Positions 21,997-34,238 of a stretch of 53,515 bases of DNA are shown here, piece after piece. The notes below the pieces were generated by a model. It saw nothing but the letters and a program-made list of their open reading frames with translations. It was not told the origin of the DNA and did not search any database. The stretch's first letter is position 1; each line of letters begins with the position of its first letter. The translations under genes were made by a program, and so were the position numbers. Origin of the DNA: Fragilaria crotonensis (lineage: Eukaryota > Bacillariophyta > Fragilariophyceae > Fragilariales > Fragilariaceae); contig JAKSYS010000429.1 of assembly GCA_022925895.1 (NCBI GenBank), forward strand, positions 1-53,515, read 5' to 3'.

Positions 21997-23912
21997 ATGA
22001 GGAATGCTGTCATGAAAACCGCCTGTTTCACCTTGATCGCTTTGTTCGTTTCGGTAACACTGCCACTTCATCACATCGTCTACATGAGATCGAAGAATTC
22101 TATTTTGAGTACGATTCAGAGTCAGAAGACTCTCCCCACCGCGCGTTCGATGTACGTGAACCAGTCTTGTCGCCTTGTCACCCTATTCATCAACAATAAC
22201 TTACCCTCATTCAGGGTTCAACTCACAAGCCAGATGTTGAATCGAAGACAGCGTTGGGAAGATCTGAAACCTTTGTATGGACACAACTTGATAAAGTGGT
22301 TCAGATGTTGGCCAAGCGTTTGAGCAGCCATGCAGACAACGCGAGGATTAAACACGTCGAAGATGTAAGTAGTTCGATCCACAAAGACGAACAAATTTTC
22401 TAGACTAATTCTCACAAATTCATAGATGCAAGATCGGGAGCTAATCCATTATAGTAGCTTCCATCCGATTCGCTTTTCTATCGAATACAGTTCCCTAGAC
22501 CTCCTGCCTATCACGAGCTTGGAGAATGCTCTCAGAGTCGTTGCCATCAAGAACCTGATCATGCCTCGCATCCTCGAGACTTGGCAGGACGTCGTTTATG
22601 TCCAGCCCCTTCGAGAGGCTCTTGATCTACGTTCCCGTCCTGGCGGGGCTCTAAATCGTTGCTTCGGTACTCTCATGCCACCAAACCCGATCCCGGAGAC
22701 AGACTATCTTCTGGTGGTAAACGGGGAGACTGATGATACGTACCCTTGCAGACTCGGAAACATTGCAGCATACGCCGGACCATGCGTCTTCGATGAACAT
22801 CACTTCAATCCGAGGGCTGTAAGAATAATGATGATTATCGAAATTCCTGACGATGTTGTCCCTGAGCGTCACTCAAACTCTTATCTGCAATTCAACAGGG
22901 GAAAATCACTTTCTGCCTTGAACGTATGGAGACAGTTGACAACGTCATCCCACTAGATCTAATCGAGACCACAATCTCCCAAGGAATTGATGAAGTCGGG
23001 CGTGGCTTAGGTCTCTCATCTGACTTTTTGCCCTTCTACACCAACCCACAGTCAAACATTCCTTACGGATTTGGCCCATTAAGTTCACACAAATGCATCG
23101 CATCTGATTCCTTGATGTCGAGATTACCTGCCAACGTCCAGCTCGGACGCGATGCCGACAATGGAAATCCTTCATATGAGATTAGCGCCCCCATTCTCAC
23201 TCGCGTCATTCAGAATCAACTTAATGATCCAACTATACAAGGTGCTCGACTTGAAACGCAACAAAGCTCAGGTGGGACGATAGGACAATGTGTTGGAAAC
23301 CGCCTTGATGGGCGCCTCTTTGTCAATGAGCTCGTCGATAACGTGACTGTTCAGAGTATTCCAGTCACAACAATGGCTTGGCTGGAGGAGACAGGGTGGT
23401 ACAAGGTGGACTACAGGAAGGCCGCGCCCGAGTTGATTTGTCCGGCGCTTTGCTCCGGGCGTGGCACTTGCGATTGGTCTGGAAATAAGCCACGCTGTCG
23501 TTGTGATGATGCAGACGACCGCACGCCTGGCTGCTTCCGCTTCGTCCGCGGCCTTAATCAGACGAAAGTCAAAGACTTGATTCCCCAAATTCCAGCTCAG
23601 GATTTGCCTGCGACCGATGCTGCCAGAACTCAGCTACCGACTTCGATAGAAGGCTCTTTTGAGCGACAGCCTCCACCTACAACTCGGTCTGGCTCGCCAG
23701 CACTCAAGAGTGTTGATGGTAAGATTGCGAAAGCATCAAATGCGACAAATATTGGAAGGCGCAAGGTTAGATGTACTGGCGACTCGAAACCAGAAGTAGG
23801 CGATAACGAGCACCTCAGGGGCTCGAACCCCACGGCAGGATTGAGACTGAAGAAGAAAGGCGAGCAGAAACGAAGGAGGCGACTCACAATTAGGGTTAAA
23901 GATCTTAATTGA
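21997..23912 (+). CDS. Leishmanolysin-like (M8) protein lacking all zinc ligands
   Basis: Four exons can be drawn: 21997-22151, 22215-22364, 22426-22818 and 22899-23912, with GT...AG introns of 63, 61 and 80 nt that all fall between codons. A signal peptide (MKTACFTLIALFVSVTL) starts in one frame and continues in the next after about 22062. Family hallmarks are AYAGPC, the spliced NPRAGKITFCL, VNELVDN and MAWLEETGWYKVDY near the end of the catalytic domain. The zinc-binding HExxH position reads DEVGR (within GIDEVGRGLGLSSD), so both histidines are gone while the Glu remains, and the downstream SHW site reads GQC. A cysteine-rich EGF-like module (CPALCSGRGTC ... CRC) follows, then a basic tail. 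It should be secreted or wall-bound and cannot be a normal metalloprotease. Confidence 0.8.
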
Positions 23913-24042
23913 TTGAACGTTTCTATCGCTGCAGGTAGGAAAAGATCATCATTCAGTTTCGTGTCGTGACTCCATAGCGCTGGACTTTTTTCGCGCGCAC
24001 GAGACTCAAGCAGCTTACGTTCCTCTTCGGTAGTGAGGCAAT

Positions 24043-26564
24043 TCACACTCCGAGCTGTAAGCGACGAAGTTGGTTTATCTTGGAGACCTCGACCATTTGA
24101 CGGAGGCTTCTTCGGGCGTCGCTGAGTAGCTCAATCAACTCGCTCAGCTCCTTTCCTACGGCAGCTGCAGCATGGTAGTCGCTCTCATGTTTCTGCTCTT
24201 CGTGTCCTTCAACTGCTGCCCTGTCAGCAGCTTTCTGGCGAGCTTTATCAAGGACGGATTCCTGCTTCTGAAGTCGCCTCTTCTCCGCCCGGTTTCGCCG
24301 CGAAACAATTTTCCTTGCGCAGACATGGCACATGAAGTCTTCATCTGGTTCGGGTGGCGTAATGGTTATCTTCGTGAGAATGCAGTTGAGATGCACAGCA
24401 TTGCAGCAAAAGTCACAGAGTAATAAGTCACCGCCATCTTTGCATATAACGCAGTCATCCGGGTAATCGCCGTCGTATCTTTGTATTGTCGGGTATCGTC
24501 CCGTCTTCGCCTCGTCGATAAGAACCTGAACATCAACAATTGGCACGTCTGGGGATTCGGCATCGTCGTCATCATCGTCGTCGTTGGCGCCCACCTCGTC
24601 ATCAACTGCTTCACCGTTCTCCCGCTTCCTTCCTCCTCCTGACTTCCTTGCTTTCGTCTGTCTACTGCGTTCGACTCCTTTGGGCGGTCGCGGTTTCTTG
24701 AAATTCAAAGACTTGAATACCGAAGCATACATGGCGCCTTCTTTCTTGTCGGATCTCTTCACGGTCTCCTTCCGAATTTCTTCTCGAAAGAACTTTAGGG
24801 TGTCATCTAGTTCTTTAACTCGCATTTCGAATTTGATCGCATCACCCTTTTCCAAAACACTGGGTGCCTTGACCGCCGCAGGCAATGAAAATCCAAGGGA
24901 AAGCCATACTTGTGCGTATACCCCCATTTCTCCTTTGCGCTTCTTTTCGTTGGGTCGTTTTCCAAAACGTAGCAAGTGACGCTCTACCCGCGCTTGAACG
25001 ATATCATTCATCTCTTTACGTTGAGCAGCACGGACGATGGCCTTCTTCTTGCAGACTGCTCCCTGGAGATGGTAGACAAATCCTTCTTTGGACGTGTATT
25101 CCGTCCCACAATCAATGCATGTGAAGACATTGGCGTTGGGAGAATAAGATTTCGTGAGCTCGCGCCTTCGTAAATAAAGAGTGGCTTGAAATCCAGTGAT
25201 GGGGGTTGGCGTTGATGATTCGACTGTCGTGAAGTCTTGATCAGGCGAATACAATCGTCGACGTTCGTCAGGAATCAAGGTGCACACAACAATTCTATCC
25301 GGCAAGGCTTCTGGTGGATGAATTGGATCTTGTCTAAGACCTTGATCCAATATCAGGGGCTTGGCGTCCGTCGTGATTGACGAGGTTCCGCCAAAGTAAG
25401 CGTTCCGCGTCGTGTCACTCCGAACATTGTCAAACTCGTACGTGCGCCGCAGACGACGTCGACGGAGACGTGATTGGAAACCAAAGTCGAGATAAACTTT
25501 GCGTTTCTGCACAACTTGCTTGTCTCTGTGACTGACGTACTTTTTGTGAACTTCCTTGATGTCATCAGGATAAACATAGGTAGACCTCCCACGATCGTCC
25601 GCTACGACTTCGACTACTCCATACTTGGTGATGTATCTGGAGCCTTTCTCAAGTGTTGGAAAGGATACACTGCCGGCCAGATTAGTCACAGACTGTTCGG
25701 TACAGACGCCGTGCTCTGGTGATATTGTCGGTTAGTGTGTTAACAAGCCGCTGGGTGTGCGGAGTATGAACCATTGTGTACTTACTGACGTGGTAGTTCT
25801 TGCCAAGGACACTAGTAAACACTTTCTTACATTTGGGGCAGGTACGATCTTCCATAGAACCGCGAAAACGTTGCGATTCTTTTACCTTTGGACGACCCAC
25901 GATGCTTTTCTTTCGTTTCTTGAAGGAGCAGGTGATCGTTTCAGCTTCTCCGGCATCGACTCTTTTCGACAGACAAAATTGTCTTGGGAAAGAGTGGACG
26001 ATGTTAGATCATTGGATATATTGGTGCAGCAGAACCACGTGTGCGTGCAAAACACCTACCTACGTGATACTTCAAACCCTGGACGGTGACAATCACCTTT
26101 CCACAGTGCACACATGTACGATCGGCCACTGCACCTCGTCCCTTTGGGCCTTCTGGGGAGCGCTTGGAGTCCTCCTTTCCTTGTGTTTTCCTCCCGCTCG
26201 TCGGATTTGTAGTCAACGTCGCTATCGTCCTTTGCCTCTCCTTCCGACTGAGTCGCTCTTGTGTCGTCGCCATCCGATTGGCTTCCCACATCGGTATTGT
26301 TACGTGCAGTCCCATTATCTACGTGCCGTTGTCTTTCCTTGTTCTTGTTGGTGGCGACGGAGATTTCACCACTTCTTCGGCAGTTTCAACGTGGAGCTCC
26401 TTCGATGCACGTCTAGGCCGTTTTCTTGCCTTACCAGGATCACAATTGTTTGGTGGATCTTGATCTGCTTCAAGAGCGGGAGCATTGGAACTAGGACGAT
26501 TTTCAACTGCATGACTCTCGCTTTCTTCCTCAACTTTGATGCGCTTCCGTCTTGTCTTCACCAT
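24043..26564 (-). CDS. PHD-finger protein with three C2H2/C2HC-like zinc fingers
   Basis: The start at ATG 26564 (MVKTRRKRIKVEEESES) opens an acidic, lysine-rich region. Three similar zinc fingers follow: RTCVHCGKVIVTVQGLKYHV, RTCPKCKKVFTSVLGKNYHV and FTCIDCGTEYTSKEGFVYHL, each with a later Cys or His. A PHD finger near the end has the Cys4-His-Cys3 order (CVICKDGGDLLLCDFCCNAV, HLNCIL, CHVCARK), the type that reads methylated histone tails. Between finger 2 and the next exon a 70-nt intron (25716-25785) joins YHV to KHGVCTEQSV. Another intron, with donor near 26060, separates fingers 1 and 2. Two frame changes (about 26350 and 26200) in the N-terminal part are probably single-base indels. A nuclear chromatin regulator is likely; the partner is unknown. 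Confidence 0.7.
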
Positions 26565-27264
26565 GATCTTCTGCGTAAAGTTGCCAATGGCGATCAATAC
26601 TCTACACTCTATACCTCTATACTGTATTTGTTGGCAGTGAAAAGTGAAGAAGTGAAGTGACGGGGGAGAGATGAATGAGGCAAAAGATGCGCGAATCACA
26701 AAACAAAGCACACTCGCAACTCGAACCAAAAGGCTTGCAATAGGTGCATGTGACAGGTGACAGGTGGTATGATAGGTACTCGTAGCCTCGTAGCATGCGA
26801 GAAGCAACTTCCAAAAACATGGATGCAAGGGGGTGTGGCTGGTGGGTCCGCAGTCCGCAGACAGTATCTTCCGGGTTGTTTGGAATCTTATACTAATTGA
26901 TCAGCACTGACAACGCACCAGCACATCAGACATTACTTGTACTTGGTTCTACGGTAGGAGACGGGATGCGTCTTATAGAATTTCCGTGACAGTATGTCAT
27001 ATGCGCGTATGGCGTACGTGTCGTCAGGTGATCTGAAGTGGTTCCACCCGGAGCTGTTTGTATCAATTAACTCCGTAGAACTCGACGTAGAAAAGAAGAA
27101 ATCGGGACAGTCCTAATATGAGATTCCGTCCGACTTGAAGTTCCGTTGCGCTTCTTCCTCTGTTCCCTGAACGATTGATCCAACCCTCCGAAACATCTTC
27201 GACACCGGTACATCACTGGAGTTCGTGATTACTACACTCGACAGCCTAACATTGCCCTGCCAAG
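26565..27264. other. Divergent spacer, no gene recognised
   Basis: This 700-bp stretch lies between the PHD gene and the first oxidase gene, which are transcribed away from each other. A minus-strand frame at 26319-26828 covers part of it only because it extends upstream of the PHD start codon. A gtgacag heptamer occurs twice in tandem near 26753. No RNA gene was recognised. Confidence 0.4.
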
Positions 27265-28639
27265 ATGAGAGTAAGCGTCGCCCTCCTTTCACTGTTGTCG
27301 ACAGTATTTGTCGCCAATGGATTCGGAATCAGCCCAAACAGAGCACAAATTCACTCGATGCGTGGGGGATCAAGGTGAGTACGTGCTAATGCTAGCACGG
27401 AACGAGCGGCCACTGTTTTGGTTCGGATTAGGTACTCAACTGTGTAAATGTGTCTCTTGCTTTTCAAAGTTTCGCTTCCAAGGTTGAACCAGAGACTAAG
27501 GTGGAGGGTAAGAAGGCCCCTGAGGACGCTCCGCCGGCAAACCTCGGATGGGACTCTCATTCAGCAGTTGTAAGTTACATTCTGGTCGATGTCGACAAAA
27601 CCACCTTTCCACCCCACGGCGTATCCCGTCGCTGACACTCTGACTTTACCAACAGGACGTGGCACCCGACAGTTTGGTCCGCGAAGAAGATGGCCCTGAC
27701 GGAAACTACCCCATGCGAGCCAAGATGGAGAAAATGTTGCGCGAAGCACAAATCTCCATCACGCAAGCCATTTCCGATATTGATGGCGGCGCCTCCTTCC
27801 GAGAGGACTGCTGGACTCGTGCCAACGGTGGTGGCGGTATGTCTCGCGTTCTGTCGGGAGGAGACGTCTTTGAAAAGGCTGGCGTCAACCTCTCTGTCGT
27901 GTACGGTACCATGCCTCAAGAAGCACTCCAGGCTGCCACTGAACGCGGTGTGGACCGTGCCAAGGGTATGGCCCCGGAGAGAGTTCCATTCTTTGCATGT
28001 GGTCTGTCGTCCGTGATGCACCCCAAGAACCCATTCTGCCCTACCATGCATTTCAACTATCGCTACTTTGAGACGGATGGTGGTGTTTGGTGGTTCGGTG
28101 GAGGTACTGACATTACTCCATGCTACGTCGACGAAGACGACATGAAGCATTTCCACGGCACATACAAGGAGGTGTGTGACCGTCACGATCCAAATTACTA
28201 CCCCGAGTTCAAGGCATGGGCCGACCGATACTTCCAGATCCCTCACCGTGGCGAGACTCGCGGGTTGGGAGGAATCTTCTTCGACGACCAGAACGACCGC
28301 GACGCCGACTTGATTTTCGACTTTGCCAAGGACGCTGTGAACTCTGTGGTCAAGGCATACGGACCAATCATTGAGAAGCACAAGAACGATGACTTCACTC
28401 CAAAGCAGAAGGAGTGGCAACTGATGCGACGAGGACGCTACGTGGAGTTCAACCTTGTGTACGACCGCGGAACTGTGTTCGGATTGAAGACTGGTGGACG
28501 CATTGAAAGTATTTTGATGAGCCTTCCCGAGACTGCTCGATGGGAATACAATTTCACCCCGAGGAGGGCAGTCCCGAGGCTGACTTCATTGATGCGTGCA
28601 AGAATCCAAGGGAGTGGGTTTAACTTTCTAATTTTTTGA
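27265..28639 (+). CDS. Plastid coproporphyrinogen III oxidase, copy 1 (C-terminal frameshift)
   Basis: Oxygen-dependent coproporphyrinogen III oxidase (HemF type) converts coproporphyrinogen III to protoporphyrinogen IX in the haem and chlorophyll pathway. Exons are 27265-27374, 27470-27569 and 27656 onward, with introns of 95 and 86 nt. The N-terminus is a signal peptide ([17 protein letters not shown]) plus transit region, with Phe after ANG as in red-plastid targeting. Core motifs include [53 protein letters not shown] sequence at [14 protein letters not shown], and [19 protein letters not shown]. Relative to copy 2 the CCCC run at 28557-28560 is one C short. This changes the last 18 or so residues and moves the stop to 28639; with the extra C the protein would end at 28623 in PREWV. 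Confidence 0.92.
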
Positions 28640-29106
28640 CCGTTATGGAACTTCAAATTTCAAATTGGTAATAGTTCGCCTTGCACGGAAACCTCGTCGC
28701 CATGGATGTGGATCCAGTCGGGCCACAGTATCGATCTGGTCTTCTAGTTGCTACAGTAGAAGTACTCCGTTTTGCGGACCACTTGAAATAGATGACTCCG
28801 CACTGGATAACATAGTTGTAGGAAATCGAAAGACTCACGTAATAGGTTGGTCGCAATGCGAACTTTTGCTCCATCAACTTGAGCCAGAAAGAGCAGCAAA
28901 TCTTTTGATTTTCCTCCGATCGAGAATGTCATACTGGAATTGAGTATATGCACGACCGTAGGTTGGTGACGCATCGTAGAAATAAGTGGCTTTGGTACAT
29001 GAACAAAAATGATGCAAAACCGAACTCACTATTTGTGGACGCCAACAACTTAGTTTCAAAATTTTCGCGCGACGGAAATCATCATCCATCTCCATCCGAC
29101 ACCAAG
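28640..29106. other. Spacer between the two oxidase copies
   Basis: This 467-bp spacer holds the 3' end of copy 1 and the promoter of copy 2. It shows no obvious similarity to the region upstream of copy 1, so either the duplication did not include the promoter or the promoters have since diverged. Short frames on both strands here have no features of a gene. Confidence 0.5.
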
Positions 29107-30450
29107 ATGAGAACAACTGCGGCATTTGTTTCCACGGCATTGACATTCTTTGTCGTAAAAGGATTCGACATTACGCCGATCATGGCCCGTGTTCCAGTCA
29201 GTAGCTGTGGCCAGACTCGAAGGTGTGTATGCGTAGCGCATGTAGCATACTGTGCGGCGCAGTTATTGGCATTTGCACTCACGCCGTTTGACATTCACTT
29301 AGATTCGCAGTCGCAACTGAGGTTGAGACTAAACCAGAGAATAAGAAGGTAACCAATGTTGGTTCTCCAGTCAATAGTGGGTCATGGGACACCCATCTTG
29401 ATATTGTGAGTAGTCTTCTTGAAGAAGTTTCCCGCAATATGGTACAGCTACTAACTCACTTCATCGGAACAACAGGATTCTCCTCCTGACACCTTGGTCC
29501 GCGAAGAAGATGGTCCTGACGGAAACTACCCCATGCGAGCCAAGATGGAGAAAATGTTGCGCGAAGCGCAAATCTCCATCACGCAAGCCATTTCCGACAT
29601 TGACGGCGGCGCCTCCTTCCGAGAGGATTGCTGGAAACGCGCCGAGGGCGGTGGCGGTATGTCACGAGTTCTGACTGGAGGCAACGTCTTTGAAAAGGCT
29701 GGCGTCAACCTCTCTGTCGTGTACGGAACCATGCCCAAAGAAGCACTCACGGCTGCCACCGAGCGCGGTGTTGACCGTGCCAAGGGTATGGCCCCGGGAG
29801 AGAGAGTTCCATTCTTTGCATGTGGTCTGTCGTCCGTGATGCACCCCAAGAACCCATTCTGCCCTACCATGCATTTCAACTATCGCTACTTTGAGACGGA
29901 TGGTGGTGTTTGGTGGTTCGGTGGAGGTACTGACATTACACCATCTTACATCGACGAAGACGACATGAAGCATTTCCATGGCACATACAAGGAGGTGTGT
30001 GATCGTCACGATCCAAATTACTACCCGGAGTTCAAGGCATGGGCCGACCGATACTTTCACATTGCTCACCGTGGTGAAACACGTGGATTGGGAGGAATCT
30101 TCTTCGACGACCAGAACGACCGCGATGCAGACTTGATTTTTGACTTTTGTAAGGATGCTGTGAACTCTGTGGTCAAGGCATACGGACCAATCATTGAGAA
30201 GCACAAGAACGACGACTTCACGCCAAAGCAGAAGGAGTGGCAACTGATGCGACGAGGACGCTACGTGGAGTTCAACCTTGTGTACGACCGTGGTACCATA
30301 TTTGGATTGAAGACTGGTGGACGTATTGAAAGCATTTTGATGAGCCTTCCCGAGACTGCTCGATGGGAATACAATATCACCCCCGAGGAGGGCAGTCCCG
30401 AGGCTGACTTCATCGATGCGTGCAGGAATCCTAGGGATTGGGTGTATTAA
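29107..30450 (+). CDS. Plastid coproporphyrinogen III oxidase, copy 2 (intact)
   Basis: Three exons, 29107-29222, 29303-29405 and 29476-30450, give an intact protein of 397 residues. Introns are 80 and 70 nt and sit at the same places and phases as in copy 1. The N-terminus ([17 protein letters not shown], then KGFDITP) is again a signal peptide plus transit region but shares almost nothing with copy 1 except the pattern. Exon 3 is nearly identical to copy 1 from [12 protein letters not shown] to RNPRDWVY. Differences are few: GNV for GDV, MAPGERV for MAPERV, SYID for CYVD, HIAHR for QIPHR. The enzyme should be in the plastid stroma. Two gene copies with different targeting sequences could give different expression or location. 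Confidence 0.95.
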
Positions 30451-30732
30451 ATCGCCACTTCAATCGGCCGAGTAGAATGAATTACATGACGATCTTGTAC
30501 GCCTTGCTGTAGGAACTCCTGGTAGAAAATGCATTGACGCGGAAGTTTACATGTTAAGCACGCGACGTTGACATGACAAGGATCCTACATGCGATCCAAT
30601 AGAGCTGGTCCATACACATCAAGGGATATAAATGTGTTTTGTCATTATTAAACCAACGATAGATCCTGGCAGCGCACTTCTGAATGCGCACGCTTTAATC
30701 CAACCTGTCGCCATAAATTGTCCGGAAATTTC

Positions 30733-32614
30733 CTATTGCGGTCCATTTGGGTAGTCTCGTCTTGTATTGGAGCGCCCACGCCTCAAGGGCGAAGATCGTT
30801 TGCTGCTGGTTCTCGTCGGCTGTGGTGGGCGGCTTTCCCGAGACGACGAGAATGGACTGGGCCTCGTGTAACTCAAATCCTCTAGTGCCGCCGAAGCCAC
30901 AACCGGTCCGCTGCGATCGTTGAGCCCGGTGCAGTTAAAGGAACCCACAATTTGACGAGCTGACTGAGCCAATCCACTTCCAATGGAAACGACCGATTCC
31001 GCAGTTCTACTCCTCGAACCCGCGGTATCAAAGGTCATGTTCATATTAATCTCGTCATCCACACCCTGTCGATCATTAGACCATTTCGACGAGAGGCTAC
31101 GGGCTTGCTCCATATACCCTTCACCGGTGGATGCGCCATGTTTCTCCTTGAGATACTTTTTCTTAAACTGGTCTACCACTTCTTGGGATGCAGTCAATCG
31201 CTCCTCCCATTCCTGTTCAAGAAAAATGGATAAGGTGTTAAACAACTGATCTGGCAACACGCAAGCACACAAGGAGGATGTACCAATGACGTACAGCTCT
31301 TGCCATCAAATATTCTCCCTTCAACTTTCCAAGTTGCTGTTCCAACAATTCCTCGTTCTTCTGCTGGGACCTCTGTGCTTCGCCCAACGCAACCCAGAAT
31401 CGCTGCGCTACGCTTTGCAATGGTGTGTTATCATAGACTGGTGCCCCAAGCACTTCCTTCATTTCCTCCACCAAACTTGCCAACGCCTCTGCGGACGACT
31501 GTACCACTTGTCCAGCTGCTCCATTAATGGACGGCAGATCCTTTGGTTTGGACAAGACCATATCGCTGCGCTTGGATGTATCGGGAGGAGGGGCGCTCGA
31601 GGCGCGAAGGCCTGATCTCATGACATCGTCCATGGCATAGCGCAAAATAGCACATGCACGATCCGGACTCATGGATTCGGCGCGGGCAATGGAAAGCTGC
31701 AAGCGACCGCGGTGGTCGGAATCGACAGGCAAGAGGGACGACGCATTTTGACAAGCCGCCTCAAAGAGTTGGTAGCACTCCAAATGTTTATTGGCATCAC
31801 GAAGAGAAGATCCAAGGCGAACTGCTTCGGCCAAGACATCCTTAACGTCTTGATCAATGATTTCTTCGTGACGAGAGCCGCCATTAGGCGAGGGAGGAAC
31901 GTCCGAAGCATCGCCGCCTTCGACTTGATTTCTAAGTTGCTTCCTCAAATCGTGCAACTCGGCTTCTCTCCTTGAGGATTCAAAGGCAGCACCCTCCATG
32001 TGGGCAGCCTCGACGACGTGTTGGAACAACTTTTGAACATCAGCAAAGGCATCGATAATGGCCTCACCCATGACATCGTATCCAGCGTCGTAATGCTCCA
32101 TGAGACGTTCAGCAATCGCGAGCAACCCATCTTCGTGACCAGACAGCGCATCCACCAGCAATTCCGGACTAACAACCGCTTCCTGCGGCTCTTCTCGTTG
32201 TGCAGGTGGTCTGCGTTGAGACTGCTGTTGCTGAGGTTTCGGTGGAGATCGAGGAGCGGTCGGACTGGGACGAGAATGCTGTCTCGAAATGCCATTGGTG
32301 CCATTTGAATTGTTAACGGGTGACGGCACCTCGGATTTGACATCTCGTACGGACGCCATGGCTCTTTCTCGCGTTGGGGCGCGATTTCCTACATGACGAC
32401 CGGCCGATTGCGAACGTGTTGATTCGCCTTGGGACGAATTCAGAACGCTGCGTTCCGTGGATTTGGCACGAAGCTCGTTTTCAGAATCAACGCGACGGTT
32501 GTATTCGCGGGCGCGTTGGAGGACGGAGGATCGCGAAGATTGTGTCGACCTGTGAGAGGTGGCGGAACGAGAATCGCCTTCCGTTTCGTAGGGGTACGTT
32601 CGAGTTGGCGGCAT
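30733..32614 (-). CDS. Coiled-coil/helical protein with disordered Ser/Arg/Pro-rich ends, unknown
   Basis: The start at ATG 32614 (MPPTRTYPYETEG) is followed by about 150 residues of Ser, Arg, Pro and Gln, likely disordered, with PKPQQQQSQRRPPAQ. The centre is helical and acidic: SPELLVDALSGHEDGLLAIA, LAEAVRLGSSLRDANKHLEC and YQLFEAACQNASSLL, which resembles an MIT or TPR-like helical bundle. The last part is a coiled coil (QSQQKNEELLEQQLGKLKGEY and EQEWEERLTASQEVVDQFKK) and then a basic Ser/Arg tail. Two frames join near 31250-31295, either by a very short intron (40-44 nt, GT...AG) or by a frameshift. I do not recognise the family; a trafficking or cytoskeletal adaptor is a guess. Confidence 0.6.
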
Positions 32615-33838
32615 TGTGCGAGTAGAGTAGTCCACTTGACGCAACCTACAATGCGTTTCCGATTAATGTGTTCAGGGCCTGAGAGTTTAGTACCTGTATG
32701 GAACTATGGCATGTGTGTATTCAAAGTTGAAAATATTGTCTACTCACTCAATACTCAGTAGTACAGCAGGAAATCAGACAAAGTGTGTCGTGTATGTCGG
32801 CGGCGATGATCGGATGGGAGAGTGAACAACAGTTATACGACTCCCGGAATATACTTTTTCTATTTGGCTACTTTCTTCTGCCACGAAGTCTCCCATAAAT
32901 GTGCATGGGTACAATAGCTACTGTGCTGCTCGTTGCCTTTGCTAGAATAAGGGATATGGTAGTCAGCAACGACAACCCTTTTGGAAAGAGTCAACGGACA
33001 TGCGCTTTGGTTCATGTAGGTAGAAATTGAGACTTTTGTACCGCTGACTGGATCCTTATCCGATATCCGCTTTTGTATAACTTATTGTGTTTGAATCTCT
33101 CACATTAAACGGACCACTGAAATGGAACAGAATGGGAACGCAGGTCAGATCACTTTATGACCAGTGCAAGTACCCAGTAACTTAACGGTCTAAAGGAAAC
33201 GAGAGGCCGCCACTCCAGCAAGGCACTCCTTCCATATGTATCGGGGAGGATTCCACATTTCATTCAAAATGCTGGTCGTACCGTAACCCCTTCGGGTGCG
33301 AACACACAGTCTAATGGCGTGTATCAGACTTCAAGCTGTCGCTTCCAAGCTGTTTCCGTGGTGCTGGCGACGTTGGTGAGAAAAATGTTTCTGCAGGATG
33401 TCAACATCAATAGAGTGATGGTGCGTTCAATTTGCAGCGATTTCAGGCTGAGGAATGGCCAATGGCTGATGCAATGTGTACAGATGATCAACTCTCGCCT
33501 CTTGACGTGAAGAAAGGCCTTGCACAAATCCATTCGCCATCGCGCTCGAGAAGCACTGCAGCATTTACGCTCCATTGTCTATCCAACAGTCATGCCAGCA
33601 TCGCGTGTAGCCTGGTCCAGAACCAGTTTTGAAACAATCGCCTCATAATGTGACTCTTCAAATAGGAGACTTAATTGATTGACTACAATGTAAAACGCAC
33701 GTCAACCTGATCGAGTGGGCATCACTGCTTATAGTTTCCCCTTGCGATGAATAGCCCTTTTCTTCCTGTCGAACCAACTTGATCATCAGTAGATAGAACG
33801 CAAGTAGTGCGTATGTCCATTTGAAACTTTGTTCGTTC
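32615..33838. other. Long spacer, no supportable gene
   Basis: About 1.2 kb upstream of the coiled-coil gene (minus strand) and downstream of LSm5 (minus strand). Short frames at 33319-33510 (plus) and 33324-33575 (minus) overlap each other and lack family features. No tRNA cloverleaf or snRNA was recognised by eye. Confidence 0.4.
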
Positions 33839-34238
33839 TTACGACGCCTGTGCTGCCAACGAATCTCCCGGCGGTGCACCCCCAGGTACCAATACCGCAA
33901 TCTGATTCCCATTCAATAAGATTTCACTCTTCAATTCCGTTCTCACGAGGCCTTCCCCCGTCGCGTCCGGAGTATATTCAATGGCATCATCAAGAACCAA
34001 ATTGACCTTTGAATAGTATCAAAACGAAAAGCAACAAGCCATGCGTGTGTGAGTTCAGGACATTATGCGTGCGGCACCACAACAGATTTTGTCCCAAAAA
34101 AGCACCAGCGCCTAAACGTACATAATCGTCGAAGCCTCTCAGTGTGCCAACAACTTCAGTCTTTCCTCGCATCAGGATCCATAATTGACTTCCAATCGCC
34201 TTGTCAATCAATTCGAGAGGGAGAATACGATTTGCCAT
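33839..34238 (-). CDS. LSM5: U6 snRNA-associated Sm-like protein LSm5
   Basis: LSm5 is one subunit of the heptameric LSm2-8 ring that binds the U6 snRNA 3' end in the nucleus and of the LSm1-7 ring in mRNA decay. Exon 1 (34122-34238) encodes MANRILPLELIDKAIGSQLW, then RGKTEVVGTLRGFDDY, the Sm1 motif. A 115-nt intron (34007-34121, GT...AG) follows. Exon 2 (33839-34006) begins VNLVLDDAIEYTP and ends with the Sm2 motif SEILLNGNQIAVLVPGG and a short tail. The total is 94 residues, close to the 91 of human LSm5, and the splice restores the usual FDD-x-V-N-x-V-L junction. The match is strong over its full length. Confidence 0.95.
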
